This document shows, piece by piece, positions 20,575 to 35,534 of a stretch of DNA of 64,000 bases. The stretch is from Theocolax elegans. Taxonomy: Eukaryota; Arthropoda; Insecta; Hymenoptera; Cerocephalidae. Every line of letters starts with the position of its first letter. Position 1 is the stretch's first letter. The position numbers and the translations under genes were made by a program. The stretch covers positions 59,215,623 to 59,279,622 of the forward strand of contig CM047429.1 in NCBI GenBank assembly GCA_026168455.1. The letters run 5' to 3'. Below the pieces are notes generated by a model. The model was not told the origin of the DNA. It saw only the letters and a program-made list of their open reading frames with translations, and did no database searches.

Positions 20575-22939
20575 ACTATCTAAACTTAATTTATTCCATT
20601 TGCTAACGATCCTTTTGTACTTATTGTACAAACGAGAAAAGAAAGAATATGTATTAATTTTTGCGGTATTGTCGAAATATTCGACAAAAAAGTATAATGT
20701 AAATAATTGTTTATCTATTGCATAAGTAAAAAAAGATTTTTACGTCGAAGAAAATGTAAGTATTGTTACGAATAGTCCTAGGTAATATAGAATTTGTTAC
20801 GAACAAAAAAATGTGTACCCAAGTTGTAAATTAATTTTTTGCCCATTTCGTAATCGGCTGGTGCACCCCAACGGACGCGCTATTAATAGCAGCAAATTCG
20901 CCGGCGGAGTAGCAATGTCAGAGAGGCAAAAAAGTAAGAGCGAGATAACGTTTTATTGTATGCGTGCGCGCGCGTGATGAGGCGTCACACACACAGTCGG
21001 ATTTCGTTCCTCGACTGCTCTATTATTATACACAATAGTTATTCAACTGTTTAATAGAGAAATCATCCCAAGTCGTTAACAGCCTTGACGCCCTACGCGC
21101 AACGAACTGTCCTAGAAATAATTTTCTATTGTCGTTATATAGTTTCACGTCGCTTTTTTTAATTAAGGAATCAGAAGTTTACAATTTATTTCGGTATTTA
21201 TCTTGGATTTTTCAATGGATCGTGTAAATTAATTTTATTTACATATGTTTAAACGAAATGTTTTTTTATTAACGCAAATGTGTGTTAGTAAAAATAACAG
21301 TAAAATTTTTTTATATATGAAAATATATATTAAAAGAACTTGCTCTTTTAAATTTAATTTATTTTTACTCTTAATGATTTTTAAATTTATTTCATTAATC
21401 TTTTATACAATTTTAATCTTCATCCAATTACTGTTTAAAAAGTACCTAAAAACAACTAAAAATAAAATAAAATTATATTTATGTATAATATATTTTTCAT
21501 ATTTCATTTGAATTATTGATTTTAATATTAACTAATCCTGTTGGTTATTAACAATATTTTAGTTCATTATTTATTTCCATTTAACAAATTAAAAATAATT
21601 TACAACCTGTCAACGTTTTATAATTAGAAGTAAAGTCAATGGCTACATGAAAGTGTGCTTATTGTTAGTATTACGTAAGTGAAAGTCATATGCATATGCA
21701 ATAAACAGAAGGCTATATTATTATTTTCTAAATCATTTATTTCTCATTGCTTGTACAGATAAGGTCTCTTATTAGTGAATATGTTTGAAGTCATTGTTGT
21801 TTTTAAAAATAAAAATGTACAGTTCGTAAATTTTACTGAACTGACTTTACCTTTATTTCTGATTGTTATAATCACTTATATTACAGCTATGTATATATAT
21901 ATTACGTTTCGATTACATTATAATAATACATACTTCAAGTGATTTCATTGGATTTTATTAAATTCACATATACTTTATACTAAAAATAAGTCAAGTGGAT
22001 AATTACGTTAAATTGATCTTGCAAACGTTTAAGTATAAAATCTTACATTTTGTAAGACAAGTATACAAACGTGTATTTTTTACTTGCATCTTCGTAAGGA
22101 TATTAAAATATTAATTAGGAAATGTCTGTCTGAACAGGGAGATTGTAAAATAAAGAGCAAATGTATTCTTGGGTATATTTAATTTTATATTTAATAATAT
22201 TATCTTCAACTTTAATAATTTCCGTATAATTTTTTAATAATCATAAATTGTTTTACTATTTATTATATGTTTATAATAAATGAATTTTTATGAAAGGTTG
22301 GCAATATATTTTGTTTGTCTTAATCTTAAGTTGATCTCATTGAATATCATGAAGTTTCTTCAGCACTTAGTCTTTATGGAACAAATAGATCGATAAGAAT
22401 CATTTTCGATAAAGAACGGTGAAAACTCTCGCTTACAGCCTTCTCTATGTATCGTCATCAAAATTTTACTATTTTACTATATGGAAATGATAAAATGTTC
22501 GACAAAAATATTTAAAAATATCGTCAGATAAATATTATATAATTAATTAATATAAAAAATAGTTTTGTAAATTGATTTTATATAAAACCGACAAGTCAAG
22601 TTTTCAAATTACATTTCGTGCTTTCGACGTGTAATACTTTTAGAATAAAAATGCCCAATCGAATTATAAGTATATACGCGATCGTATTCACCTGATATAC
22701 ACGTAATACGTGGTAATTCTAAACCTATCAAATTATAAGTATGTATATCCTTCACCTAATTTTATAATCTAATCAATCAGCAAACCCATCTCCCCCTTAT
22801 TACAAAAGAAATAAATCAGAAATCACTCGATCGAACTTGTAAGTTATATCGTGTATAAAGAAAAATGAAAAACCGCAAGGAAAAGAGATAAAAAAAAAAG
22901 GGTAGCGTGGATGTACAATTGAAATACACGAAAGTTTGT
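20575..22939. other. 3' region of SLC41 gene 1 and AT-rich intergenic DNA
   Basis: It should contain the 3' untranslated region. Possible AATAAA signals lie near 21700 and 22150, too uncertain to assign. A small GC-richer patch at 20860-21010 has no open frame I can support. Confidence 0.3.
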
Positions 22940-23290
22940 CCTAACACTCGGGAGCACTTGTCAAACTAATCGGAGTCGGTGTCTCTCGGTCCATTACCCA
23001 CCCCCTCGGCCTAATCTTGCCGGTCGCGCGTGTCGCACACAGGCATAGACGCACGCACACATACACGAATACGTTTAGTGATTCTCTCGTAGCTATTCAT
23101 GCATACACGAGCTGACTTGGAGCACCGGCTCAATCAAAATAGTTAGATCTGGCCAGTGCCGACTATCCATCCGTGCGCGTCGGTCACTATCATTAAACAC
23201 GAGTAGATTAAATAAATTTATACAAAAAATGAAACGTTGGGATCGCGGGACGCGCGTCAAGCGTCCCTCGGTCCCGAGTTACGCTCAATA
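22940..23290. promoter_or_regulatory. GC/CpG-rich patch, possible promoter or 5' exon
   Basis: CpG-dense sequence (for example around GGTCGCGCGTGTCGCAC and GGGACGCGCGTC) stands out from AT-rich flanks and includes a short inverted repeat GGGACGC/GCGTCCC near 23243. It ends just before an AT microsatellite. It could be a transcription start region, perhaps for SLC41 gene 2 far downstream. There is no direct evidence of transcription. Confidence 0.25.
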
Positions 23291-26200
23291 AAATATATAT
23301 ATATATACATATATATGATTATGATATGATCGACTGATTTTGGATATTCGATTTTTGAGCCTTACCGATATATGTGAGTTACATCAACGTTCTTCTTCTT
23401 CTTCTACTTCTTCTTTATTTTCTCTGGTGATTTAGTGATAAGTGTTAAAGGTGCATTTGCCAGTGTGTCTTATATATGTATAAATGTATATACATATTTT
23501 CGTATTGTGAAGGTAAATTATGATTATGACAGATTATCTTCATCCGTATATATATGAATCGTAGAAAAAGTATTTGTTTTTTTATTTACGTTTATGTGAT
23601 AGAAACAATTTTTAATAATTTACAACATTTTTTTATTAAATAATATTTAATCAATGAAGAAATTGTAAAAAATAATAAAACTGTTTATAGCTGATATATT
23701 TACTTGTAACATGAAAAAGACAGAGTTGTACATTTTCTCCTTGTGAAGGTAAATTTAACAATTTATAAATTTCCTCAATATTTTAATTAGTTTTAATATA
23801 AGAACCTAGATAGTTGACATTTTATACAACTATTCTTAGCTCAAGTAGTGTTTATTTAAATACGCTTCACTTTAATTAGAAAAAAAAAAGCAAGTGTCCT
23901 CCAATATTTTGTTCCAAGTAATGAAATCTATTTAGACATTAGGGTAAGTGATGCGATTACATACCCCATACCTCTATCACATTTTGCTTATTACTCCATG
24001 TCAAATCTGTCCTATTTAAGATAATTTTTATAATTTTTATTGCCATACTACTGAAACGATTTAAATCGTGTAAACAAAAATGTTTAGCAATGACACTAAT
24101 GTCAATTTAAAGCAATTGAAATAAGTGAAGTATGTACATATGCCTTAAAAATAAACGTATACTTACTATTTAAAAAATACAGTAAAAATATTTTAATTAA
24201 CCAAAAACTGTATAAATGTATCGTTAAAATAATTACAATCATAAATATAAATAATCTAAAAAAAAATAATTAAAATATTAAATAACGATGTAATCGATCA
24301 AAATTCACACGTGCGTAATTTTTAAACGAAATATCTCGCAATCTCTCGAGCTTGCAAAAGATCTGCTTTGTAATCCATTTAGCGAATATAAGGCATTTGA
24401 ATCATGATACTTTTACGTTTATTTGTCAACTCCCAACAGAAACGTTAACAAGTGTTTATATTGTCTACTGTTGCATCACGTTACGAAACATCAATCGTAT
24501 TATTATACATTTATTTACAAAATGTTATTTATACACATTTATATGTGAATCGAAAATTTTATTTCACATCTATTATAATCGTATAGAAAGTAATATAATA
24601 TTTAATACTTGTCATTGAATCCACTCATCATCATAGTTTGATATTAAAAAAGTAGTATATAACATATATCGATATAATGCCATGTGATCCTTTTGGCTCG
24701 AGTTTACTTTCGTAGTTTTACGAAGATGATTTTATTTACATTCTGAAACATATACCTGTGAAATATAAAAAATCTATATACTTATGAAATATTCGATCTA
24801 TAAATAAGGCACGCGTTTATATATACATAGTATTTGTAAACATTAAATTTTAAATATTCCTAGTAGTTAAATATGTAAATATAAATACATAAATAATTCA
24901 TAAATAAACATAAGTGTATGTCATTATGACATAAAATTTTTGTTACTAATGTTATACATAAACAAAACAAAGAATTTGTTGCATTTGAAAGAAATGTATA
25001 TAATATGAAACGTTGATGTACGAAAGTTTAAATTTTAGAAAATACACCATATATTACTTATGAATAAATACAATTTAATGAAATTAATACAGCAATTGTC
25101 TATTACATACATTGTACGTATTCAAACGTATATAAATATAATAATATACGAAATTTTGAATGTTTGTATCATCTTATTCTAATTACGTTAATGTTTAACA
25201 AAAAAGAAATCTTGGTTTATCTGCAATAATTATGAGCACTATTAATTTGATATAAACGTAAAAGTATCCGCACGCGCGCACGCCGAAACCGCTGCCACTC
25301 AGGTATCGAAGCACGCGCACGTATTGAAAGCCAAGGTGGTTCTCGAGAAACCGACCTTGGAGGAAAAAAAGCCCGTCATCGATATTTCATCCTCATCAAC
25401 TAGGGCGGAAATCTGCAATCGACTGATATTTTTTAACGGCGTCGCATCACGCTTCTTTAGCTCTTTTGTCGGTCGCCACTCTTTAACATGTAGTTTACCT
25501 CTACACTGTCTTTTTTTTCCTTCTTTCGCAACTGAATCACGATATTTCATTCGTATAACGAATTAGTTTCGACTGAATGGTTTACTAGATCATATACGTG
25601 TCGTTTTTAAGGGTTCTATTTATTAAAATAGACGATCACAGTAGGTAGAGGGTTAATTAATGATTCATTTTATTCACTTTTTACGATTAGTTAAATGTTG
25701 CTCTAGTAAATTATATTTTTAAGTTAAATGATTGCGAAATTTGTAAGTGTTATATAAAATTAAATAAACAAGTGTTAGTTTTAAATAGTATGGAAATATT
25801 AGTCACTAATTCATTCTAAATAATTTTGATATTTATTATTCTTTGTAGCCGTATTATAAAGCATTATTAAAAGTTTTTTTTAATTTTGTCGAAAATATTT
25901 AAAATATTTTTCGAACGCGTGTCATCGAAGGGTATCAGAAAGCTTTACTAATTTTCTCCAATTAATTCCTTGGAGAAAAATTGTGAACTTTATTAAACTA
26001 TGTTGTAATCACGACCACAAAGACACTTTTAGATCTTGAAACCTTCTCAAGTGGTCGCTGTCAAATGATTCAGGAAATCTAATGAAAACTGTTAGCGCGC
26101 TACACAATAAACGAATCATAAAATTAAAAATAAATTAGTAAATTAGAAAGCACATCTAGTTGCAAAGAGTTTTGTTCAGCCGGCACTTTTTTTATTATAT

Positions 26201-28663
26201 ATTTCAAATCCTAATAATTTGAGAACAAATGTTAAGTATCAATTAGCTCTTGTATTGATTGGACAAAATCTTCGAGGCAAATGATAAGGAACATGGTTTT
26301 TTTTACTACCGCAAGTAAAATACACATACTTCGAACCAAATTGTAAAAACCTGTGGAAAAAACTAATAGATTCAAATAATACATTGTGATAATGAAATCC
26401 TAGATAAAGGATTTTTTGTAAATTATCCACTCTTCGGATTCTCACTCGCTGAGAAACTGGAACAAAGGCATAAAATCTTTTTCAAGTGCAGTGCCGTCGA
26501 CGCGCCGGAAATTTAATAACGAGCCGCGAGTCGCTCGAAAAACACGCTCGATTCGGCTTTGCATCAAGGCCGCGAGCTTTACGCGCGGGAGCCTTCCAAT
26601 TTTCCGTCATACTTAAAATTCAAAGCAACAGGTCTATATGATAACACACACAATAAGTAATTTCACTTTAAAAGTTTAATCGCGATTTTTGATTATTTGT
26701 TCTTAACATATTTTCAATAAGTAATCTACCTGCAGTATTATAGTATATACGGTAATTATCGACTTATCCACAATGTCGGTAAGGTAAATGTTCACGCGCC
26801 TTCAAAACTATATATATATATATAGAAGAAAATAGTCAATGTAAAATTTTCCTAAACGACCTGTCCTTCGTAACCTCGAAATATATCGTAAAATCCATCT
26901 TTATCTGAGTTCCAAAATCAAAACGATGACCCTCGAAATGCAGATCTAATTTATAAATTCCTGCACTTTATTCCCTGACGCACGTGTACAACATAAGTGC
27001 TTGAACTTAAAGTCTCGAATCTCATTGGTTGATTTTATAGTTTTATCTCGAGCGAGGTCGCAAAATTACCCCGTTTTATTGCTGCGCGGTATCATTATTC
27101 CCATTCGTATCGACCGAATCTGACAAAAAAAAATATACCTCTTTACCGATCGAGCTAGTGTAGAAAATGTGTATGTGTTACAAAGTGGCATATTTTATTT
27201 TTTAATACATTTTTCCCAATAAACGGGTAATGTCTGATAAGAGGGTCTAAACGACTTATTTATATTATTTATCGATACATCAAATTCAACATCGTTTCCA
27301 ATACGTATATATAAACGAGCGAACGGCGAAATAATTAGATAACATAAAGTGCATGTACATATAGGTATACATGTAGATAGACAGTAAAAGTAAACATATA
27401 TATGTATATACTTGACCGTCGCGGGTGAGAAATACAAACGCTTAACCGCGAGTAATCAGAAAAGTGGGCCTCCATGGATGTGACCTAGTCCAGAAGTTAC
27501 CAGAATACAAATTGCTCTCCGAGCGCACGCCGTTTGAGATCGAGATATATTAGAGATGAAGCAAAGGGAGTGGATAATACGCCTGTAATACCACGCCGTT
27601 ATTGCTGTGTGTCGTCGTTTGCTTGCCCAAACGATCTTTCGTATGTTCGTCCGATCACTTAACTGTCCAAAATAATGTTTCTGCACCTATCTGATAATTA
27701 TAGAGAGGTTCTAATTCGAATCGACTGTTTTACCGACGGAGTTGAACAAAATACTATATATACAAGAATTAAAAAAAAAATTATGAAGTCTACAATCTAT
27801 ACAACGCTGGATTGCGCATACATTTTGACGAATGTACTATATTCCGTAGTACATTTCATAAATAAGTCATCAAAATTTCTGACAAAAGTAAATACTCAAA
27901 ACTAAATACAGACAGTTTTATATAATTTAAAGTTTTGTAGCCGCACACGGAAAAATTGTTAAAAAAGCTTAATAAACGTTTAAGAAAATGTGTGTACACT
28001 TGTAAAAGGATACTGCATGGAACACGAGAACGATATTATAAATATTAATCGAAGTCGATTATTATCCGAGTTTGTCACGACAGTGACCTTAAGGTGTAAT
28101 GATACGCGTGCGATTGCAACAAACGAGGCAAGCGGTTTATCCCGTGAACGCAATCCTGTCCGACTTTACATCGATCGACGCCACTCGCTTGCTCTTTAGG
28201 ACTTATTCACCCCAGACATTTGTATATACATATATATTATTCTTCGCTGATTCCTATACTGCTCCGTTTATTTATTGTTAGAATCTTTCATTTATTTATT
28301 TATCTGTATATAATAAAAACAATGCTAGACTACAATATCTCTGAAACGTAGAATTTATAAATATAAATTATGTTAAATACATAATTTTGAATTAATATTT
28401 TATATTAAACAAATTTTTTATTTTATAGTTTATTTCATCAATTTCTTTTACGTTATACGAAAATTGTAGTAATTTATTATTTATAAAAGTTATTCAACAA
28501 TTGACACTGACAAGATAAATGTTTGTTTGTTATGCAATTTTCGTTTGAGTACCCGACCAAACCAAAATGACAAAATTTACCTTATGTAGTATAAATTGCA
28601 ATTATTTTTAAGTTATCGTACAAATTTCTGCGAAATTTGCTTGACGTTAATTTTTCAAATAAT
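23291..28663. other. Long AT-rich region with GC patches, no firm gene
   Basis: Two GC-richer patches occur, at 25265-25470 (an open + frame reading LKAKVVLEKPTLEEKKPV) and 26490-26610. Neither has paired splice sites I can trust. The rest holds no recognisable gene or RNA. Confidence 0.25.
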
Positions 28664-31600
28664 TGAATTTTTTTTTGCACCGGTAATTTTTGCGATCTAT
28701 AGGTTTGTAAACTATGTTCGAATCAGATGATAAACAAAGAAGTTTCCGCAAATCACACAAGCATTTTCTTAAATTCGTGAGCACGTCTGTATAATGATGT
28801 TATTCTTTTTAACTAATCGAAATATCATATCCATAAAAAAATCTGTGCAATGATTGCGTTTAGTACATTATATGTATATATATAGATTAGATACTCGTAA
28901 GAATATAATGAAACAAAGTATCCTTTGGAACTAGTATAACAAAGGGAATATCATAAACTCACGTTATAAAGAGATTTATAAATCCTTTTGTACAGTATTA
29001 TATAGAATAGAAATGCATTAATACACAACAAAAGCGAACTACAGCCTGCTCACATCTTATTAATATATAAGTTATATATATATACATTTTTATTAAAAAC
29101 GTACGATTAAAAAAAAATTCGTTAATATAGTCGATTATATTTTCAATATAATCGACTATGTATATCACAAAACCAAGCGTGATCCACAGAGGTGTATCAA
29201 AATTAATCAATAAAATAATACTAATCACCCGACTATACATTATCAGTTGCATACAAGAGATTATTCTATATTTTTTACCTTACCACGTCGATCTTTTGAA
29301 TGAAAATTTAAGCACGACTGTCAATCTAGAAAGAAAAAGTCAACTTCTGATGCATATACCGTATATACCTTTTCGATTTTAATTATTGCAAAAACACTTA
29401 AATGTATTTCAGTTACTAAAACATAACTACGATACCAATAGCAATTGAATAATTTGGTATCGTCAAATTAAAAAGTAACAAAACAGACGCGCAATACCTT
29501 AAAGAATAATTGAGTTGACAGAGATGTGTATATGTACATATAGATATAGACAAACCGATACACGGAAGTGATCGTAAATGATTCTAAACCACCGGAAGGT
29601 GTTCGGTTAACCCGGTATAATTGCGCGTAATTTAACCGGCATACACGAGTCCCGATAGTCACGTGGTACGATGCCTAGCCACGTGCTTTTAAACGATCGA
29701 TAAATCTGCGCGTGGCTATAAGAACAAGAGTGAAACAACGGCACGGATCAGTCGCCATGTAAGCGCATCGGATGCCGGGACGGGCTGTGCCCTTGGTCCT
29801 CGATTTTTTTTCCACTTCCGGTTTTACTATCGTATCAGGTTGGTCTTCAACATCCAATGATTTGTATATCTTTACGTATAGGATACTTCTTGCCAACCGT
29901 GGTGGATACATTTCTTTTTCTTTGTCTTATCTCATCGTTACAAAAATAACTTTTAAGTATAACAATTTACTTTATAACTTTTTCAATGTTAAGATATAAG
30001 TGATGGTGATGTATTTTTATATGGTATCGATTGACGGTTTTATATACATTGATATTTAGAGACAAACTGTTGATTTTAAAATAGACGAACGTTCAAATAC
30101 ATAATTGTATTTATGTATATAGTAGTATCACGTTATATGGTGTAATGTTACGTTTTTTTTAAGTATGAACGTTTTACAATGTTTCTTTAAGTGTAGAAAT
30201 TAAATTTGTTTAGAAATACAGGTGAATTCAAAAATATATCTACCGCTACAAGAATTTAAACAATTCGATCATTTTACGGAAGCGCGCATTAAATACCCAT
30301 CAAACTGCGATAAATTAAATAAAAAGCCACTAATACGTATTTAATAACACACGATTATACAAATCAGAGATAAATATCATTAGTTTTTTTTTCAAACAAT
30401 TGAATTTTTTTTTGCACCGGTAATTTTTGCGATCTATAGGTTTGTAAACTATGTTCGAATCAGATGATAAACAAAGAAGTTTCCGCAAATCACACAAGCA
30501 TTTTCTTAAATTCGTGAGCACGTCTGTATAATGATGTTATTCTTTTTAACTAATCGAAATATCATATCCATAAAAAAATCTGTGCAATGATTGCGTTTAG
30601 TACATTATATGTATATATATAGATTAGATACTCGTAAGAATATAATGAAACAAAGTATCCTTTGGAACTAGTATAACAAAGGGAATATCATAAACTCACG
30701 TTATAAAGAGATTTATAAATCCTTTTGTACAGTATTATATAGAATAGAAATGCATTAATACACAACAAAAGCGAACTACAGCCTGCTCACATCTTATTAA
30801 TATATAAGTTATATATATATACATTTTTATTAAAAACGTACGATTAAAAAAAAATTCGTTAATATAGTCGATTATATTTTCAATATAATCGACTATGTAT
30901 ATCACAAAACCAAGCGTGATCCACAGAGGTGTATCAAAATTAATCAATAAAATAATACTAATCACCCGACTATACATTATCAGTTGCATACAAGAGATTA
31001 TTCTATATTTTTTACCTTACCACGTCGATCTTTTGAATGAAAATTTAAGCACGACTGTCAATCTAGAAAGAAAAAGTCAACTTCTGATGCATATACCGTA
31101 TATACCTTTTCGATTTTAATTATTGCAAAAACACTTAAATGTATTTCAGTTACTAAAACATAACTACGATACCAATAGCAATTGAATAATTTGGTATCGT
31201 CAAATTAAAAAGTAACAAAACAGACGCGCAATACCTTAAAGAATAATTGAGTTGACAGAGATGTGTATATGTACATATAGATATAGACAAACCGATACAC
31301 GGAAGTGATCGTAAATGATTCTAAACCACCGGAAGGTGTTCGGTTAACCCGGTATAATTGCGCGTAATTTAACCGGCATACACGAGTCCCGATAGTCACG
31401 TGGTACGATGCCTAGCCACGTGCTTTTAAACGATCGATAAATCTGCGCGTGGCTATAAGAACAAGAGTGAAACAACGGCACGGATCAGTCGCCATGTAAG
31501 CGCATCGGATGCCGGGACGGGCTGTGCCCTTGGTCCTCGATTTTTTTTTCCACTTCCGGTTTTACTATCGTATCAGGTTGGTCTTCAACATCCAATGATT

Positions 31601-32137
31601 TGTATATCTTTACGTATAGGATACTTCTTGCCAACCGTGGTGGATACATTTCTTTTTCTTTGTCTTATCTCATCGTTACAAAAATAACTTTTAAGTATAA
31701 CAATTTACTTTATAACTTTTTCAATGTTAAGATATAAGTGATGGTGATGTATTTTTATATGGTATCGATTGACGGTTTTATATACATTGATATTTAGAGA
31801 CAAACTGTTGATTTTAAAATAGACGAACGTTCAAATACATAATTGTATTTATGTATATAGTAGTATCACGTTATATGGTGTAATGTTACGTTTTTTTTAA
31901 GTATGAACGTTTTACAATGTTTCTTTAAGTGTAGAAATTTAAATTTGTTTAGAAATACAGGTGAATTCAAAAATATATCAACCGCTACAAGAATTTAAAC
32001 AATTCGATCATTTTACGGAAGCGCGCATTAAATACCCATCAAACTGCGATAAATTAAATAAAAAGCCACTAATACGTATTTAATAACACACGATTATACA
32101 AATCAGAGATAAATATCATTAGTTTTTTTTTCAAACA
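28664..32137. repeat. Tandem duplication, unit about 1737 bp
   Basis: 28664-30400 is repeated at 30401-32137. I see only a few differences, for example one extra T near 31939 and CTACCG versus CAACCG near 30240/31980. Each unit contains a palindrome TAGTCGATTATA...TATAATCGACTA (near 29128 and 30865), a pair of CACGTG E-boxes and a GC-richer stretch around 29570-29800. The junction is in a T-rich AATTG context. Confidence 0.9.
29660..29685. promoter_or_regulatory. Pair of CACGTG E-boxes, 20 bp apart
   Basis: CACGTG occurs at 29660-29665 and again at 29680-29685, two helical turns apart, within a GC-richer block. The same pair recurs in the second copy of the duplication at 31397-31402 and 31417-31422. 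CACGTG binds bHLH factors such as Myc/Max or Clock/Cycle types. A regulatory role is inference. Confidence 0.3.
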
Positions 32138-34800
32138 ACACTTTTACACTTTAAAATACAGTAAATTCAAATAACTCATCTATTGTCAGATTTTGACGGC
32201 AATATAATAATATGCATACGAAATAATTACACGTATAACAATATGAGTTTTTTAAACATTGTACAATTTGTAAATGTACTAGAATTACATAATTTTTATA
32301 TTTTTTTATCATTTTGAACCCTATAGCGAAAAAAATAGAAATTAAGAAAACGTGAAAATGTGTGAAGATTTGCAAGTAAACATATAAAAGAAAGATAATA
32401 TTTCATCTATCTATGAACACATTTACGTTTTCTTACATTTTCTTACTTTTTTAATTTACTATTTCTTACAGCCACTTATACGTTTTTAAATGCAAAAAAA
32501 AGTAAGAAAAAGTAATTAAAAAATTTTGTAGAGGTGTATTATTTCATATTTTTTTTTTACATTTTAATATGCAACTTATAATTTTGTTTTTAAATATAAG
32601 TTTTTGGTGATGGTGAATATTGTAAAAAAAGTAAGAAGTAATGAAATTTAAATAAATGTCGTAAAACGTTACAAAAGTTAAAAAATCTATATTATTACTT
32701 CTTTGTTACTATTTCCTACTTTTTCTTACTTTTTAGGATTTTCGCCATAGGTATAATCAAGACTATTATTTAACAACACAAATATACAAAACAATTATAT
32801 ATTTTATCTACGTATATTAATTATTTACATTGCGGTGATATACTTGGTAACGTACATTTTACTAATAATTGTGTTCTTGCTTTTGTGATTCAATATAGAC
32901 ATTTTTATCATTTTAAAAATCAGCGTTAAAACTAAAATCGATACTACTACACCTTGAACCCTGCGGTACCAGAAATCGCAAAATCTTAGAAATTTACATA
33001 AATCATTGCACTGAAAAAATTAAAATTTTGTATGTTTTACAAATAGAAATCGCGTAATTATAAACTGTAAAAAAAACCTACTTGCCCTTTTAAGAAATTA
33101 AGTTTATTTCAACGTAAATTGAAGTTAATTATATCATTTCGAAGAAAAACAATAGTATGTACATACATCAACATAAGTTTGACTTCTAAAAAGTTAGAAA
33201 CGTATAAATGAAACAAAGATTTCCAATATAATACTTTTAATATTTTACAAAAGCGACTAAATATATAAGAAAATTAATTATAATTCGTTTTGTAGTTAAA
33301 TTTACAAAAACTACTTTTTCTCTGTAAATTTTTCTTTTAAATTAATGTCTTCTTTTTATATAAACTTCTTGTTTAATCTAATAAAGTACGGTAGTACAAT
33401 AAAACAAAGTTGTGTAAATTTTAGTTGTGCAAAGTATACCTATACAATAAGAGGTCTACAATTTATAATAGGTCAACATCCGTTGTTTCATTTAACTGAC
33501 CCTATAAAAGATTTCGATCGCTGTATATATATACAGAAACGTATCCATGACCTTGGCCCTCAATTTTCTCTCTCTCGTGAACTCCAACTGTTACATTCAT
33601 CTTAGGCTATATACGTATTATATACTGTGTCACTTTTATAAACTTGTAGTGAAATACCCTGTAGTAGTAATAATTACTCTCGTTTACGTCACAATCGGTT
33701 TCGTATACCTATATATACATTTGTTTGATCAAACAAACTTCCGTGATTTGCTTGTTCTTTTTTTTGTTCCGTTATTATTGAAATGGAATATATCTATCTA
33801 TAATTTTACATTTACGTGGGTGCTATAGGTGATTAAACAGAGTAAATCAATTTTTATATTATGACGTTGACAAGCGCACGTCTATTATGTAAATTTTAAC
33901 TATCTTATTACTATTTTATATGTGTTAAACTGCAGTATTATTATTATTTTTTATGTGAAATTCAATATTTATCTTAAAAGATTCCCATAGTCTAATTGAA
34001 ATGATACATATACTTTTGAGTATACACATTGACGTGTCCCTACCTTCTTTCGATCAAAGATCGAACAAAAATGTTCGTTCAAATGTACAAATATAGAGTG
34101 CCCATCAACTACATTAACTGACGCCACGATCGATGTCAAACGATTATGTTAAATCGCTCTTAATCTGCTAAAACTAAAAACAGTATGGGCAAACCCCAAC
34201 CTGATTATGCGTCAATCAAGGGACCTATTACATTGTTCGATGATACCAACGTTTGTTAAATTGTCAATTACATCAAAATTGTCATGCGATTAAACAATAC
34301 AAACTTTCATTCGTCGTCTATTCGTTGTTTACTACGTCAACAATATAATACTATAAACATATTTTTTTCAGTTTGATAATTTCGAAATTGTCAGTATTGG
34401 TTTTTACAATATTTATATATGGAAATAAATTACATAATATTTAAAATTAATAATTTATGTAAAAATTTATTTAAACATTCTTAATAGCTACATATTTTAG
34501 TACATAAATTAGAAATTAAGACCTATTAAAAAAATTTAATCAATAGAAGTTTTAGTATGTGTCCAATAGTCGTCGAGCAAAAGTGTCCATGCGATAATAT
34601 TCAGGAAATTGAAGTATCGAACATAGGAATTAATTGCGAAGCTTAAAAGCAATATTTTGAGGTCCAGCGGCCCGAAAATGGAAAGTCTCATTAAATAGTT
34701 CAACCTTAAATTTTTTTTGTTTATATAGTTATAAAAATAAAATTTTGACAGTGTAACAAAAATTTGCTTATTTTTTTGGTTTTCACTCCGGCCTACCTCC
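32138..34800. other. AT-rich region, low-complexity inverted motifs, no gene
   Basis: 32420-32750 is rich in TTTCTTAC/GTAAGAAA motifs in both orientations. A monomeric nuclear-receptor-like motif CCAAGGTCA occurs once on the minus strand near 33555. No coding sequence is recognised. Confidence 0.3.
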
Positions 34801-35485
34801 TTAACGACCGAACGGACATTTCACGATTGATTAAGTTTTTATCTGTAAAAGACGTAAAACCAACTAATAAATATTATTATAAAAGAATAAAATGCTGAAG
34901 TAAAAAGACCCGCTCTCTCCAAATCTGAGACCAGATTTAAAAAATTTTCATCAAAATTAAATATCACTATTTAAATATGTCTAACATTGAATCATCTACT
35001 GTGCAGTCTTAATAAGTATTAATTTATTCTTAGATCAAATCTTGTATTAAATTTTAAGAAGATATCGTACTCAAAAATGGTCATTTTTAATATTTTTTTT
35101 ATAAACAAAAGAATGAATTTTTTTTTAAATCCTGTCCATCAGGCCTACACTTATACAGGCAATACTTTTTTATTATTTGAGTTTAAAGCTTTAACAAAAC
35201 ATATAAACCTGCATAACAACATTATCTATATATACCAAATAACGCTATATAAAAAGATTTCAAAAAAGTATTCCATCAAATACTTTGTCGACTACCGAGT
35301 ATTCGAAAAAACTATTCGGTCGAATACTTTTTCGGATACCGAGATAGCATTTTTAATATTATTAAATTTTATATAATTGTAACTTTCATTTTTAAGAGGA
35401 CGCCGTACCGACCGCCGTACCAACATGCTTACCGACGTTTGTAGGTTTATACTTTACAAAACCAATAATCATTTTTGGACATTGT

Positions 35486-35534
35486 ATGAGTTATTCCCCT
35501 TAGGTTTCGGTAAAGCCTAGCGGGGACAACTCAT
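35486..35534. repeat. GC-rich hairpin
   Basis: ATGAGTTATTCCCCTTAGG can pair with CCTAGCGGGGACAACTCAT around an 11-nt loop, allowing a few G-T pairs or mismatches. It is inside the TTAA-flanked element. Confidence 0.6.

Noticed and set aside
33545..33565. Single CCAAGGTCA nuclear-receptor-type half site
   Set aside because: One 9-bp match in a 64-kb window is expected by chance and has no supporting context.
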